From Prostheceraeus crozeri (lineage: Eukaryota; Platyhelminthes; Polycladida; Euryleptidae), in NCBI GenBank assembly GCA_907163375.1, contig CAJQUW010016121.1, positions 1 through 64,000 on the forward strand: DNA of 64,000 bases, written 5' to 3'. Within the stretch, counting starts at the first letter, position 1, and the number at the start of each line of letters is the position of its first letter. Below the pieces are notes generated by a model. That model was not told the DNA's origin, searched no databases, and saw only the letters and a program-made list of their open reading frames with translations. The position numbers and the translations under genes are program-made. Positions 45,778 to 57,900 of the stretch are shown here, piece after piece.

Positions 45778-45915
45778 TTTATGACGCACTCTCAAATAAT
45801 GACTCTCTCTCTAATAGTGACGCAGTCTGATAAATGTCTAGAAAATAATGACGCACTATCTATTAGTGTCTAATACGCACTAGTGACGCGTCCTCAATTT
45901 ATGACGCACTGTGAA
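45778..45915. repeat. short repeats of 'atgacgcact'
   Basis: 'tgacgcactct', 'gtgacgcagtct', 'atgacgcactat', 'gtgacgcgtcct' and 'atgacgcactgt' recur over about 135 bp just beyond the hAT element. Possibly a fragment of another repeat. Confidence 0.4.
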
Positions 45916-45989
45916 AAACGGATAATTAGCTATGACCCATGCGACACTACAAGAGAAAATACATAACGTACATGTACATCGATATTTGA

Positions 45990-46771
45990 CTGTTGTGTGG
46001 TGCGGTCGTGTTCTGAGGCGCTCCTGATATCTGGAATCGGTGTATGTGGTTTTGTGCTTTCTGGTTGGTCTTTCTGGAGATTTTTGGCATCGTCTTGTTC
46101 GTCGTTCTGTGATCTACGCTTTCCCATCGTCGGTTTTTCTCCACAGTGTGAATTCTTTGCCCAGGAGGGACTTCTTTCCCGTGGTGTCGTCGTCGTCGAT
46201 CATCGCTCACATTGTGTATTCGTCACCTAATTTTCATGCTTGCTTGTTCTTCGGACACTGGAATTCCCTTTTCATCGCTGACCGTCAAGCACTGAGCTCG
46301 TCGGATATCTATGCTGTTGTTATCGTAAGTCAGAGAAACAATTAGCTGGTTATTTTTGGCATCTCCAAGGCCCCCTCTCGTCAAAATTTTACGCGATTAT
46401 CGATTTCTTATCATTAAAGCCTGAATTTAATGAATGGTATATGATCTGCAGTGTCAAGCTTGGATTTACCCAGTGTCCGCCTGTCCAACGGTTTGGATTT
46501 CCCCTGTATCATTGGTATCTATATCATTATCTACGTCATTATCGTGTATCCAAAGATATTTTGCATCAGCTTCGACGATCCAACTTGCCTTCGTTTTCGC
46601 CAGCTGATTTCATTAAGTCACAGCTGATTCGCGACGATTTGACAGAAGTTCTGAAGGAACCCTTATCGGCTGATCATTAATTTATTGATTTTTTCTCTAC
46701 GTCATCAAAACGTCATTCCTCGTGTCATCATACTTCATCTACGAAGTGTGTCTCTGTGAATTCTTCTGATC
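45990..46771 (+). other. probable 5' leader of the CR1-like LINE
   Basis: GC-richer, T-rich sequence upstream of ORF1 with several motif-less frames on both strands. The length is typical for a CR1-type 5' UTR. The true start of the element is not marked. Confidence 0.45.
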
Positions 46772-47590
46772 ATGTCATCAATCAATAGTGATTCGATTTT
46801 AACAATGACAGACAATGAGCTGCTTGGTCGGAAAACCAGCATAAAGAAAGATGACCTTATCGGGGCATTACTGACTTTGCGGCAACAAAAGCCAATCTCT
46901 AGTGCGACACCAAATATTGCTAATATCGATGACATCTATCAGATGTTCGATAAACTTTTGAACGAAAAACTATCACCTTTCCTAACCACTCTTTCAAATT
47001 TAGTTTCCAAGGTCGATAACTTGCAGGAAAATTATACTAAACTGCATGAATCTTTGTCAATTAAAATTAATCATCTTGAAAACAAATACCGTGAACTAGA
47101 GGGACATTTTCACGATTTGCAGACCGCTACACAATCCTTTACAACTGATATATACAACGAATTAGACAGAAGAAAATGGCGGGAAAATAACCTAATTGTT
47201 CGTGGTATTGATGAGGTGATGTCTGGGACTTTGAAAGAAAGAACAGAACATGATACGAAGAGAATCGATGATTTATTTGGGGAGATGAATGTTTACCCTG
47301 AGGTTTCGGAAATACGGCGAATTGGAAGATCTAATCAGAATGGTAATCGGCCGTTGAGAATAAGGCTGAAGCACACGGATGATAAGTTCAGTGTCCTCAA
47401 AAGAGCCAGGCATCTTCGAGAATCAGAAACCTTCAAGAGGGTCTTCATCAATCTTGATCTCACTCCTGCGCAACAAATGCAAAATAAGATCCTACGCGAT
47501 GAGGTTCAGAAACGGAGACAGAATGGTGAAGATGTCATCATCCGCAATAACAGAATTGTTCGAAAGAGTGCTATCTCGGGTTTTCATTGA
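46772..47590 (+). CDS. LINE ORF1 protein (coiled coil plus RRM-like), intact frame
   Basis: 272 residues from an ATG. The N-terminal 60 residues are low in motifs; a coiled coil runs from about residue 60 to 130 (repeated Leu/Ile/Val heptads). Next is the RRM-like core starting WRENNLIVRGIDEV with ERTEHDTKRIDDL, then EIRRIGRSNQNG, RPLRIRLKH and a basic C-terminal region with AQQMQNKILRDEVQKRR. ORF1 proteins of this group coat the element RNA and act as nucleic-acid chaperones. This frame is whole, unlike ORF2. It overlaps the ORF2 opening by a few bases (stop codon at 47588-47590), suggesting stop-restart translation as in other LINEs. Confidence 0.8.
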   Translation: MSSINSDSILTMTDNELLGRKTSIKKDDLIGALLTLRQQKPISSATPNIANIDDIYQMFDKLLNEKLSPFLTTLSNLVSKVDNLQENYTKLHESLSIKINHLENKYRELEGHFHDLQTATQSFTTDIYNELDRRKWRENNLIVRGIDEVMSGTLKERTEHDTKRIDDLFGEMNVYPEVSEIRRIGRSNQNGNRPLRIRLKHTDDKFSVLKRARHLRESETFKRVFINLDLTPAQQMQNKILRDEVQKRRQNGEDVIIRNNRIVRKSAISGFH

Positions 47591-49551
47591 GTCTTTTACC
47601 GCTACCTAGATATCCTTCTATTCTCCTAATAAATTCTCAATCCATTATACGTAAGCTCGATGAACTTTGCGCACTTACTTCTTCCCTCCACCCGGACATA
47701 ATAATTATCTGTGAAACCTGGCTTCACATAGACATTGATGACCATCTCCTGGCTATTCCTGATTATTCGAGTTTTTTTCGCCATGATCGAGATGACGGTA
47801 GACGGGGAGGTGGTGTCTGCGTGTATGTACGTGATGGTTGGAAATGTGAAAGAATCAGATTTAGAGAAGATGAATCGGCAAAGACTGAACATATTTGGCT
47901 AAAATTCCCACGATCTGGTATCGTATTATTGGCAATTTATATTCCTCCAAATATCAGTACTACTCAATTCCACCATATCAGTGAATCGATAATAAGCAAT
48001 TCTGATGCCATTCTGAACACTATGCCTGAAAGTGAGCTTCTAATTGCGGGCGATTTGAATCAATGGTCACTTAACTCTCTAGAAGTAAACCTCAGAATTA
48101 GTAATGTCGTGAATGCCCCTACCCGTGGTTCATCAACGTTAGACAAAATCCTGATGTCCAAACTTCTTTTGGAAAGTTACGGTCAGCCTGTCATTACACC
48201 ACCACTCGGAAATTCGGACCATTCTTCCGTGTACCTTCCATCCAATGACAAGCCACTTAATGTAATGCGTTTTGTGAAGATTTTTGACTATCGACAGAGC
48301 CACGTTGATAACTTTATAAATGCCTTGCAAGTCTTTCCTTGGCATTCTTTCTATCGTATGACAACATCTTTAGAAGAGAAATGCCTCTTCTTCCATGAAA
48401 TCATCGATAATGCAAAAACTCTAATACCTAGCAAATTTATTCCAATCAGTAACCGCGATAAGCCGTGGATAACACCCGTAATCAAAGATCTCATCAACAA
48501 ACGGTTTGAAGCTTTTCGAGCCGGAAATTTTGCTTTATACACTCACTATAAATCAAAGGTTAAATCTCAAATATCAATGGCAAAACTCAACTGGTGTACT
48601 AACACCCGCAGTACATCGTCAATAATGTAACGAATAAGAAAAAGAGGAACCCTATTTTCAAGATTCTGTCCAGTTCAATTCTACTCTTGAAGCTGTTACT
48701 CACCTAAATGACACCTTTACAAATAATTTCTCTGGCCCTACGCTTTGGCAAGAATATTCCTTTGCCCCTGAAATGATGAGTTGAACAGACTCTGGATGGC
48801 AAGATGATTCAGTGTCGCTGAAATTGAGGATTGTCTTTTCAGGCTAAAGACAAGCAAATCAGCCTTGTTAAAGCAGCTCGAGAAGTTCTGGCATTGCCTT
48901 TCGGTCCTATCAAGAAGTGTTCCATCCACGTGGAAATTAGCTGATGTGACTCCGGTGCCGAAAACAGCGCGTGCAACAATTAACGAGCTCCGGTCTATTT
49001 CTAAACTGCCCATATTTGCAAAAGTCCTCGAAGCCTGTCTTTTGAAGTCCGTCAAACCAAAGTTATTGAGTCTCTATGGTCCTAACAGCTTCGGTTTCAA
49101 ACCTGGCACTTCAACTCTTCATGCCCATATTTCCATTCATAATGAATTGACAATTAATTTGGATAAACCCAGCAATAGTAGTGTCACGATGATTAGCTTT
49201 GACATAACGAAAGCTTTTGACTCATTAAATCACGGCTGTCTTGTGAGAACTTTACAACGGGGAAATTTGCCTTCGTCATTTGTCCAATGGTGTATAAGTT
49301 ATCTGCAGGACCGCCGTCAAAGAGTCGTGCTGGACTCCAATATAAAGAGTGATGAATCATGTGCCATTTCTGGAGTGCCACAAGGCTCAATCATTTCGCC
49401 TTTCTTATTTGCAGCTCATATGGGCTCTTTGCAATCGTCCAATTTAAATAATTTCATGTTCAAGTACGCGGATGATATTATCACTTTGATTCCTAATGAA
49501 CATATGTCCAATACAACCAATGCAAGACAGCCGCAAAACATCTATTTTTGA
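47587..49551 (+). pseudogene. CR1-like LINE ORF2: APE endonuclease and truncated RT
   Basis: Part one (47587-48630) is an APE-type endonuclease: NSQSIIRKLDEL, IICETWL (metal-binding Glu), RGGGVCVYVRD, AIYIPP, IAGDLNQWS (Asp/Asn pair) and GNSDHSSV (catalytic His). Part two (about 48830-49551) is the RT: ADVTPVPK, RSISKLPIFAKVLE, FGFKPGTSTLHAH, motif A SFDITKAFDSLNH, motif B SGVPQGSIISPF and motif C FKYADDI. Between the two parts, about 200 bp are out of frame and RT block 1-2 is shortened, so a deletion is likely. After motif C the frame ends and 3' UTR-like sequence begins, so the thumb and C-terminal part are lost. The frame opens with TTG; the true start may be dependent on ORF1 termination. 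Confidence 0.8.
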
Positions 49552-49834
49552 TCCAAACTTTCCTTGTGCAAAACACAAAGACGATATAATTCATATATAC
49601 CACACTGCACCTCATTGTACAACAATACTTGGACTTAGCATCCAATTTGCGTGTTCTTCAACTTCTGGGAATACTTACTTCGAATATTGAGTGTGTACAC
49701 GCATCAATAACTTTGAAATTTATCGATGTATCATCTCGTAATTTGATCATGTTGCTGTAAACTATCTTCTGTACTGTCTGATTTTCATTCTTACAATAAA
49801 CGAGTATTATTATTATTATTATTATTTGTGCATG

Positions 49835-51080
49835 GGCAAATGCTGTGTATAGCACTCACGTTGCATAACTATTTGCTTCAAACAAGATGCGATTTCGCTG
49901 TTTCCCATATACTAATATTGTTTCAGCAGAATCAACTCCGTGGTTATTCACGTGCGGACCGAAGGCTAAGCCCTTTCTAGAAACATTCGCAGACGAGACA
50001 CACATAAGTCAAAGGAACGTCTGTTAATTTAATTATGTGCACTTGAGCTGCTTTGGAGCTTATACGACCAAAATACTCTCATTCTTTTCGATTATGGCTT
50101 TTATGATTGAAAAAACGCGCTTTTGTCCATCTGTTGATGCTTCTTGGAAAATTGGGCTGATGATCTTTCTCTTAAACTTAAATGGATGAACAACTGTAAA
50201 GAATAGCACAGTGATCGTCATAGACGCGTTAGGGAAACTCTACTGTGTTGACCATGTACTTGCTTTCGTGCTGACCGGCTTGTAGTTTATGACCTGAAAT
50301 GCAATTTATATGATGATTCTTACATACGCAAATTGACCACCCGTTTACCAAACGCTGTAATGAACACAGAAGAGATTTGGTGAAAAAAGAAACCCCCTTG
50401 CGAGCACGGCAATAAGTGCATCAGTTTTCTGAAACTTCCATCTCTCTCTCTTCTACATCAATATTACGGACGAAAGTCGCAATGCAGTGGACTACAGATT
50501 GATCGAATGTCAATTGATCAAACCTCCTTCGCCTGTCATCGCCATAAATATGAACTCCAAAATTTCTAACCACGTAATAGTCCCCAACAAACGTGATGCG
50601 GGTCATCAGATGCTGTTGTACAAATGTAGGCCCATAGAAGTGCCAGTGGCACGAGGCGCTGACCATTTTATTTGTAAATATCTCCATCTTATCTTTGGTC
50701 ACCAATACATGTACATTGTAAAGGAGTAAAGGAGTGGAGAATTTTCACTAAGACTATAACGAGTAGCCTCTTATTTTGTCAGTAAAGAATATTTAAATGA
50801 AAGACAAATAGAGAGACGAATAGTGATGCTGCTCAGGTATGTTGTTCAGATACAGAGCTTTTATTGTCCCTACTATTCAGACAATTTCTATGTTCCTTGC
50901 GGAGATTATGAAATGGACGATTAGTATGACGCAAACTGTTGAGTGCACAGTTTACTGCATGAAACAATAGACTACGAAGCGAATTGTGCAATCGAATTCA
51001 TTCTGTAAAATTTGACAAACATCACATTCATGTTTGCTTTTGTTGGATTGTTCATCATTGATACTTTGAGAAAGTAGCTT
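49835..51080. other. no confirmed gene
   Basis: A 94-codon minus-strand frame (50421-50705) has fairly rich amino-acid composition (MTRITFVGDYYVV, RRRRFDQLTF) and could be a 3' exon, but I recognise no family and cannot tie it to the putative exons at 51083-51618. Confidence 0.35.
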
Positions 51081-51082
51081 AC

Positions 51083-51618
51083 CAGGTTGTTAGCAGCATT
51101 GATTGGCAAACTTTATTTTTTAACATTCTTTCTATTTTTCTATTGGTTCTATCACTTATGTAATCAAGACATAGACTGACTTTGCTTGCTTTGTTCGCGT
51201 TATGTTTGGAAGTTTTATTGATGCTTTTGGATTTTTGTTCCCCTTGTTTAATTTCGAATTTGGAAAAATCATTCCTTTTGAGTTTATTTGTTAAAATGCT
51301 GCCGTTCAAAGTGGTATTATCACTGTTAGAAGAACACATATTGGTGACATGCTTGCAACAACTGTCAAAGAAGCTTTAGTTTAATGTAATGACTGATGAG
51401 GCATCCAACTATTTTTGTACAGCATACATGCGTGCCAGAATGAGTAGGTTAATTGTGCCATTAATTAAAAGAGATATCCAAAAATTCAAAGTAAATTCAT
51501 CTGCAATTTTCCGATACCAAACTTTATATCTTAATGGAAGCTGCCACACACATCGATATTGTTGAATAATTATCGAGTCTAGGCCCATAACGATTGCAAA
51601 AAGGAGCATCGATGCCAT
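51083..51618 (-). CDS. possible two exons of a rhodopsin-type 7TM receptor, partial
   Basis: Exon-like frame 1 (51618-51428) has two hydrophobic helices, MASMLLFAIVMGLDSIIIQQ and FWISLLINGTINLLILAR, separated by a loop with one Cys. A GTATGC donor-like site follows (51427), then a 66-bp AT-rich gap with 'actaaag' and a 'cttctttgacag' acceptor-like site (51362). Frame 2 (51361-51083) is open, polar, Lys/Ser/Asn-rich and ends RKIERMLKNKVCQSMLL before a CTG|GTAAGC donor-like site. Reading phase is kept across the gap. The pattern fits TM4, loop 2 with its Cys, TM5, a long third inner loop and the start of TM6. Other exons were not found. Chance frames plus chance splice-like sites remain possible. 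Confidence 0.33.
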
Positions 51619-51619
51619 A

Positions 51620-52235
51620 TTTATTTATAATTTCTAATGATCCCGTTTTTTATCGAGTTTATGAACTATCGCAAATGGTGGGCGCAATGGCCACCCATAG
51701 AGCAGTAGTAGGAAATACGAGTGTTTTGAAACCATGAGAACAAATCTATATACATTTGTCTATAGTAAAGACTATTTTGTACCACAATGTCACCCAAAAC
51801 CTGCTTCATCGTGTCGAGCACTTGCTCGAGTGTTATAGACAAATGTAATATAGATAAGAGTATACTGTATAGATAAGAATAAATGATACAACACGCTAAC
51901 AAAAGACAGTTGTAGTGTAGGTTAAATCAGTGTAGATATTATTACAGGCTATATAAATTTGAAGAAGCTAAAAATGAAATTTGATAATAACGAATCAAAT
52001 ATAAATAATAAAGATAAATTACATTATTTGCTATGAAAGATTACTTCACATTTGAACCGCATTCTTTAATCATTTGATTGAATGAGATGTCGAAGATATT
52101 CTTTCAAACAAAAACGCTTCAATGTAACTGTGAAATAATGTTTTGTTTGGCGATGCACTTTATAATGAGATTTCAAAGAAGGAGCACGACTGAAGATGCC
52201 CAGAGATTTCATATGATCAGAAGAGATCAATAATG
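51620..52235. other. no confirmed gene
   Basis: A 78-codon minus-strand frame (51666-51902) starts with a hydrophobic stretch. It could belong upstream of the receptor-like exons, but no splice site joins them convincingly. Confidence 0.3.
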
Positions 52236-52239
52236 CTAA

Positions 52240-52720
52240 GTAAATACAGATGTCCTCAGACTTTAAACTTTGAACACAAAATTCATTAGCAGCCGTTGTT
52301 ACTGCGTTTTTTTTGGCTGCTGATAAGGATGGCTGAACAAGCTGAAGTACTGCAAAAATGACTGCTCTGTGTTTATTTATCCTGACTTGGCCGTGAGAGG
52401 CAGATTTTCAAAAGATTTCAGAGTGACATTTCGCCTGGACATATGAAAGACGTCGTCAGATTTGAACAATTTAAGCACTAAATTCCCTAGCAGCCATAGA
52501 ACTCGCCAGTGCCGCTCGGGATGGCCAAAGCAAGCTAAATAACATCCAGAATGGCTGAGCAAGCTGAACGATTGTACAACATGCTCTGCACTTGTTTACC
52601 CTAGCTTGGCCGTGATGTCTATAATCATAAAATATTGCTGAGTACCAATTCGCCTGGACATAGTAGAAAAGATGTCGTCAGACTTGAATAATTTAAGCAG
52701 TAATTTACGTAGCAGCTGTG
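52240..52720. repeat. tandem copies (about 2.5) of the 17990-18350 repeat family
   Basis: Units of about 200 bp share 'tgtcctcagact' or 'cgtcgtcagatt', 'atttaagca', 'tagcagcc', 'atggctgagcaagctgaa', 'gctctgtgtttattta' and 'cttggccgtga', with 'ttcgcctggacata' before each following unit. The first unit start is near 52250, the next near 52450 and the last near 52670. The same words form the left half of 17990-18350. Confidence 0.6.
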
Positions 52721-52830
52721 GAATGGGTTCAACCCATGACGCGCAAAACCTTAGAATTTATAGTTGGTGTGATTAATGACAGAGTATGGTTTACAACAGT
52801 TTCTGCATTCGCTTTCGCTTCTTGCTTATA

Positions 52831-53574
52831 GTCCGGGAGCTAGCGTGAAGTTGTGCAGGGAACGAGGTAGTACATAAAATTTTCACATAGCATAGTACAC
52901 CTCTAACCTACTGCAAAACTTCGCGTCTGCCGGATCAGATCATTTGCTTTTCAGAAATAGAGAGGATAACACAATCCTATGTATTTCCAGTGGTAAAATT
53001 GTGACATTTAAGGTGTTGACTCCATTTTTTCGAATTTTTGCTCATAAAAGTTACACAGATTGGCATTTTGTTGAACTGGTCATTATAGAAATCATCTACA
53101 GATCAAGATCTTTCAAATGAGGTATCATTCAGTGACAGAGGATGAAGTAAAGTGTACAAACAGACACTTTTCGTTAAAGTATATCAACAATTTTCGTGAA
53201 ATTTCTATGTTAAAATTTGCAGTTACACCAACGAAAAGTGTCTGTTTGCACATCTTACTTCATCCTCTGTCACTGAATGATACCTCATTTGAAAGATCTT
53301 GATCTGTAGATGATTTCTATAATGACCAGTTCAACAAAATGCCAATCTGTGTAACTTTTATGAGCAAAAATTCGAAAAAATGGAGTCAACACCTTAAATG
53401 TCACAATTTTACCACTGGAAATACATAGGATTGTGTTATCCTCTCTATTTCTGAAAAGCAAATGATCTGATCCGGCAGACGCGAAGTTTTGCAGTAGGTT
53501 AGCGGTGTACTATGCTATGTGAAAGTTTTATGTACTACCTCGTTCCCTGCACAACTTCACGCTAGCTCGCGGAC
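52831..53574. mobile_element. foldback DNA element, 345-bp arms, TA flanks
   Basis: Nearly perfect inverted repeat: left arm 52831-53175 starts GTCCGGGAGCTAGCGTGAAG and ends 'cagacacttttcgtt'; right arm 53230-53574 is its reverse complement; loop 54 bp. Only a handful of mismatches are visible over 345 bp. TA lies immediately outside both ends (52829-52830 and 53575-53576), consistent with TA target duplication. No coding frame. It is related to the decayed element at 32259-32845. Arm identity this high suggests recent origin or hairpin-mediated repair. Confidence 0.8.
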
Positions 53575-53579
53575 TATTA

Positions 53580-54240
53580 GCACTCACCGTGAATGATAAT
53601 GTTGTGTAAACATTAGACGTTACGGAGCGGCTTTCAGTGGAAGGGGACAGCTGTAACTCCTACCTCTCGGGTCGCATGTTGCGGATAGCGAACCGCCATC
53701 AGAAATTATGGTTAGCTGCGAATAAACACTCTGTGTTAATAAGCAATCCAGGACCAACAGCGGCGGTTACCGGAAGGTGCAGTGGAAGACGTTTGATATC
53801 ATCGACCTTAAAAAAATGCTGTGTATGCTTGTTGATGGCACCGTGTCAAAGGCGATTGTGACGTCCTCAAAAACCTAGCCGTACAGTGAACAGCAGCAGT
53901 GTAGTACCGTTAAACAATGAAGAATTTTAAGATCAATTAAACAATGAACGTATTTTTCGGACGACAGCACGGAGCAGTCTGGAAATTCTATCTCTGGCCC
54001 TTGTACTGTGGTTTCCAAGAAAACTGGTGTTCGGGATCCTATTACTACAGTCACCAAACCAACCCAAACATGAATTTTGCAACAAACAAACGGCGCCTAG
54101 TCCGGCGTGGTGCTTATCAACGTCAGACGTACGATATGGATGCGACACGCACCGGGGTGCTAAGAATCACGACCGCGTCATGGACAGACGCTACCACAGA
54201 CTTGAAAGTATTATGAGACCAAGCTACTCTATGGCTGTAC
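53580..54240 (+). other. probable decayed front part of an RTE-type LINE
   Basis: Several short plus-strand frames, none with a clear motif, lead into the RTE endonuclease fragment at 54242 in the right orientation. Confidence 0.3.
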
Positions 54241-54241
54241 C

Positions 54242-54945
54242 TATACGATCATTGCTGGAGGCTTTAATGCAAAAATAGGTCACAGTGAAAAGGATGAAAG
54301 ATATATCGGCCCTCACGGAAAGAACGACTGGAATGACAGAGGTGAACGAATGGCTACTTTCTCAGAAGTGAGCAGATTCTACGTCATGAATATCTACTTC
54401 AAAAAGAGATTGGGAAGAAGATGGACATGGATTTCCCCTGATGAAGAAGTTAAAAATGAGATAGATTACATCATGACAAACAACAAGCGCATTATTCAAG
54501 ACGTTAAAGCTATCGGTGTCTCAAAATTTGATATTCTATCCAATCATAAACTCGTTTTGGAGAAAGCCTTCATCAATGGTAAGCATGAGTCAAGATTACG
54601 ACAGGTGCAAGCTCAAATGCGTAAGCCAGAAATGATTAACACTGATGTTTTTTAAACGAGGTGCAATGAAGAAAACTGGAGCAATTCCTCAAACGACACG
54701 AAAAGACTACGAAAATTTTGTCAAGAAACTCACACTCTCGAGAAAAGAGAGCACCGACCCTTCTCAACCCACCACTCGAAACCGCTCCCACAGCATTCGT
54801 CAGATAATTCAGAAACACAACGAACACAATATCCCCTTCTACTTGCTGTTCATTGATTTCGAGAAAGCATTCGAACCCGTAGAAAACAACGCAATTTCAG
54901 AGCGATTTCCAAATAATTGCATGTTGACATACATTAATTGACTAG
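54242..54945 (+). pseudogene. RTE-type LINE fragment: endonuclease C-terminus and RT start
   Basis: A frame open from about 54242 to 54655 matches the C-terminal half of an RTE-clade endonuclease: TIIAGGFNAKIG, GPHGKNDWNDRGERM, RRWTWISPDEEVKNEIDYIM and a decayed catalytic end (LSNHKLV, normally SDH). GGFNAK stands where GDFNAK is usual. A shifted frame (54645-54941) then shows an RT start with HSIRQIIQKHNEHNIPFYLL and motif A-like FIDFEKAFEPVE. Nothing of RT motifs B or C follows. The element is inactive, with altered catalytic residues, frame change and 3' loss. Confidence 0.7.
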
Positions 54946-57900
54946 TCGACGGGAGATCATTTTAGGTTTTCACAAATTAAGCAAAACTCCCCAAAGTTTC
55001 GTCGAAATTTATAATTTTAAAGTAAAAAGCAAATGCACTCCAGACGGGCCTTCGTCATCCTGCGCCTTCCGTCGATCGATGGTAACGGCCAAGATGCAAC
55101 AGTGTGAAGTTTTATTCTAATATGTGAGTTATGTTGATAAGAAGTTTATTGATTGCATCCGTGATTGTCGAACTGTGAAGAGAGATTGTAGTCTAGAAGT
55201 TCGTGTTTCCTGTTTATTGTAGGTTTCAGATGTGTTATTGCTTTTGCTTTTGCTTCTGCTATTGTTGTGTCTCGAGTGCTGAACAGATTATGAATGAAGC
55301 CGACCTGAAAATTACCAATGCCGCCTGTCCCCCTATGTTTCCCTTCACTTGCATGATGAGCTTTGGTCGATCAGCGGTCTATAGAATAGAAAGGTCTAGG
55401 ATAGAATAGTAAGAGAAGAATATAGTAATGCACTGTACAGGAATATGAGATTACTAAACTTAGCATGATATAGCGATTAAAAGGCATTCCGTCTTCTTAA
55501 TTTTCGTTAAGTGAATCCGAATCTACAGAAATTATTCTGTTAAGTATCAAAATCTGGAAGTTGTGGTTGTTGCATGATGAGGGAATCACAAATCAGATCT
55601 CTTCGTGAAATTTCCTTTTAGATGAAGTGTTTTCAAACTGATTTGGTCAAGAATTCTACTATCTACATTAAATAACGATATGTAACGTTTTGATGACTTC
55701 ATCATAATATTCGAGGGAGTGGCGCACAATTGAAGACAAACGAAAGAGGCCGACATTGTCAAAGTTATTTTTTCCATTTCTATATGAAGTACGGCATACT
55801 TTTGTGTGATTGACATTGCAAATTAGGCATTAAGATATGGGGATTGCAATAAACTACATGATTTTGCGGAAATTAGTAATGAATTGAAATTTTACATTAG
55901 TAAAGAATGAGGTTTTAGGGATATGCATATCATTACAGACTTTCATTTCTAGGATGATAACAAGGCACAGATAGCAGAACATGAAATAGAATTTACGTGC
56001 GGATTGAATTACCATAATTTAACATACGGATTTAACTCACAAAATGACTTTTAACTCACGTACAATGTCTCTTCTATAGTAATTAGAAGCATCATTCTAT
56101 TGAAGATTATCACATAAGTTGAGAAAACAATAACAAATTTTTCATCTCCGCTTCCAAAACTCGTTCTGCAGTGAATAAAATACCATTTGTCTCCAAATAC
56201 ATTCATGAATTCGAATTCATTGTTGATGAATATTGTTAAGGAATTTTGATATGCAATTGGTATGGACTCCAAATAATATTCAATTGATATGCAATAAGGC
56301 ATGGACTCCTAGATATTTTGTGGATGTCGATGACAGAAGGTCAGAATTGTCGGATAGCTATGTCGAGAGTCAGTCATTTCTCCTCAGTACCATCTGGTGT
56401 CAGGCAGGAGTGCGGTGCGGGAGGGGTGAAGCAAGCCGCGAGGCGACTTGACGTGGGTTAAATTTTTCAATTTCGTAAACAAGCCGTGAGCCATTTCTTC
56501 TGCCAAGTTCTTTTTACTTGGACGCGCGTCTCTCTGTGAACATCACCATTACGGTTCTGGACGAATATTCTGGACGCATGAGGACGCACCATCCCACGCC
56601 ACATCCGTTGTGAATGGAACTTAGCACAGATAAGAGCGACTCATGTAGCGAAATGTGTCAGCTTGGCTTTGACATTTGTTTAATGATATTTAAGGGTGCG
56701 TGTACTATCCTTTGCAAGTTCAAGTAATGTCTGTTGCTAAAAAGTCAGATGACTTTATTCGAAACAGAGTATTTGATTCTGTACAATACTCGTAGCAATT
56801 CAGTCTTTTACTCATATAAACATAATGCAAGAATAGTTTTCCAAAAATCCTTTTCTTTTTGGGCTTCATTATATTTAAGCTTCATACAAGGCGTCAGGAA
56901 TTCCACTTTGTAATTAGCAATTTTCTAAGTGGAAGAGATCGAATTCATGAGCAAACGATATAACCACAACTGTCGTGGTAGAAGCTCGATGACTTCCATT
57001 TCCATTTCCTGGGAATTTCAAGGACATTTCCTTGGATATTTCCACCATAGGAAATGCTCACAATTTATGTCTAATGATAGCTTTTCACTATTTACGAGTA
57101 ACAATTAATAATGCGCATGTACATGTATGGTTGCTTTCGATTTGTTCAAACTGCATGTATATACATGTGCAAGTCTTGCACGTCTACAGTATATGCTGAC
57201 CAAAAGAGAGCAAGAATTATGCATTTAATGAAGCATGATGTTTTCAATGATGAAGCTATCCAGGGTATGTTTGGATTTCTGCATCACTTACTCATCGAGT
57301 AGGTGGTGCAGAAATGAGCTGTGACCCTCCTAATGTTAGTTTAACCCGTAATTCCCTTTTTATCAAGTACTTGGAATCGATTTACCATATATACGAGAAT
57401 AAAAAAAAATGACAATGGATATGCATGCATATGCACTGTCGATAGTCAACAAGCAAGTTGTGTGAGTGACAGTGTAGAACGGGTAGAACGGCGACTAAAA
57501 GATATCTTGTACATTTTGACAGTAGTCTCATGATTCACTAATGTGTAGCTCTGATGCATAAAAATGCAGTCACAGATAAGCCGACAGCCATTTGACTGTG
57601 TCTCCTCGATATATGTGTGATAGGTCCTTCACTTCATCTGCATGTGAAATGCTCATGCGCAATCCTATGCAAAGGTGTTTTCACAGGTTTTAGATTGCTT
57701 TTGTAAACAAGTCATTTAATGCTTCAATCGTGGGTTGCAGATGCTTAATTTAGTTCTACAACTGATGATGCCTAACTTTTATTTTCACTTAATTGTCTGT
57801 GTAATTGATCAAGAAAGGAAATGGTCATTACAATGCAATGTGACAGATTTATAGCTAAATTTGAAAATCTTTGAATTTACATGTTGTGAGCATAAAGAGA

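Larger units (their letters stand above)
46000..49830 (+). mobile_element. CR1-like non-LTR retrotransposon with ORF1, ORF2 and ATT tail
   Basis: ORF1 (46772-47590), an ORF2 that opens in the adjoining frame, a 3' region and a terminal (ATT)n tract at about 49808-49830 preceded by 'caataaacgag'. A short trinucleotide 3' tail rather than poly(A) fits CR1/L2-type LINEs. The RT is internally deleted and cut before its C-terminal third, so the element is dead. No target duplication identified. Confidence 0.75.

Noticed and set aside
50421-50705. Host gene on the minus strand
   Set aside because: Composition is plausible, but there is no recognised family, no supported splice link and no second line of evidence.
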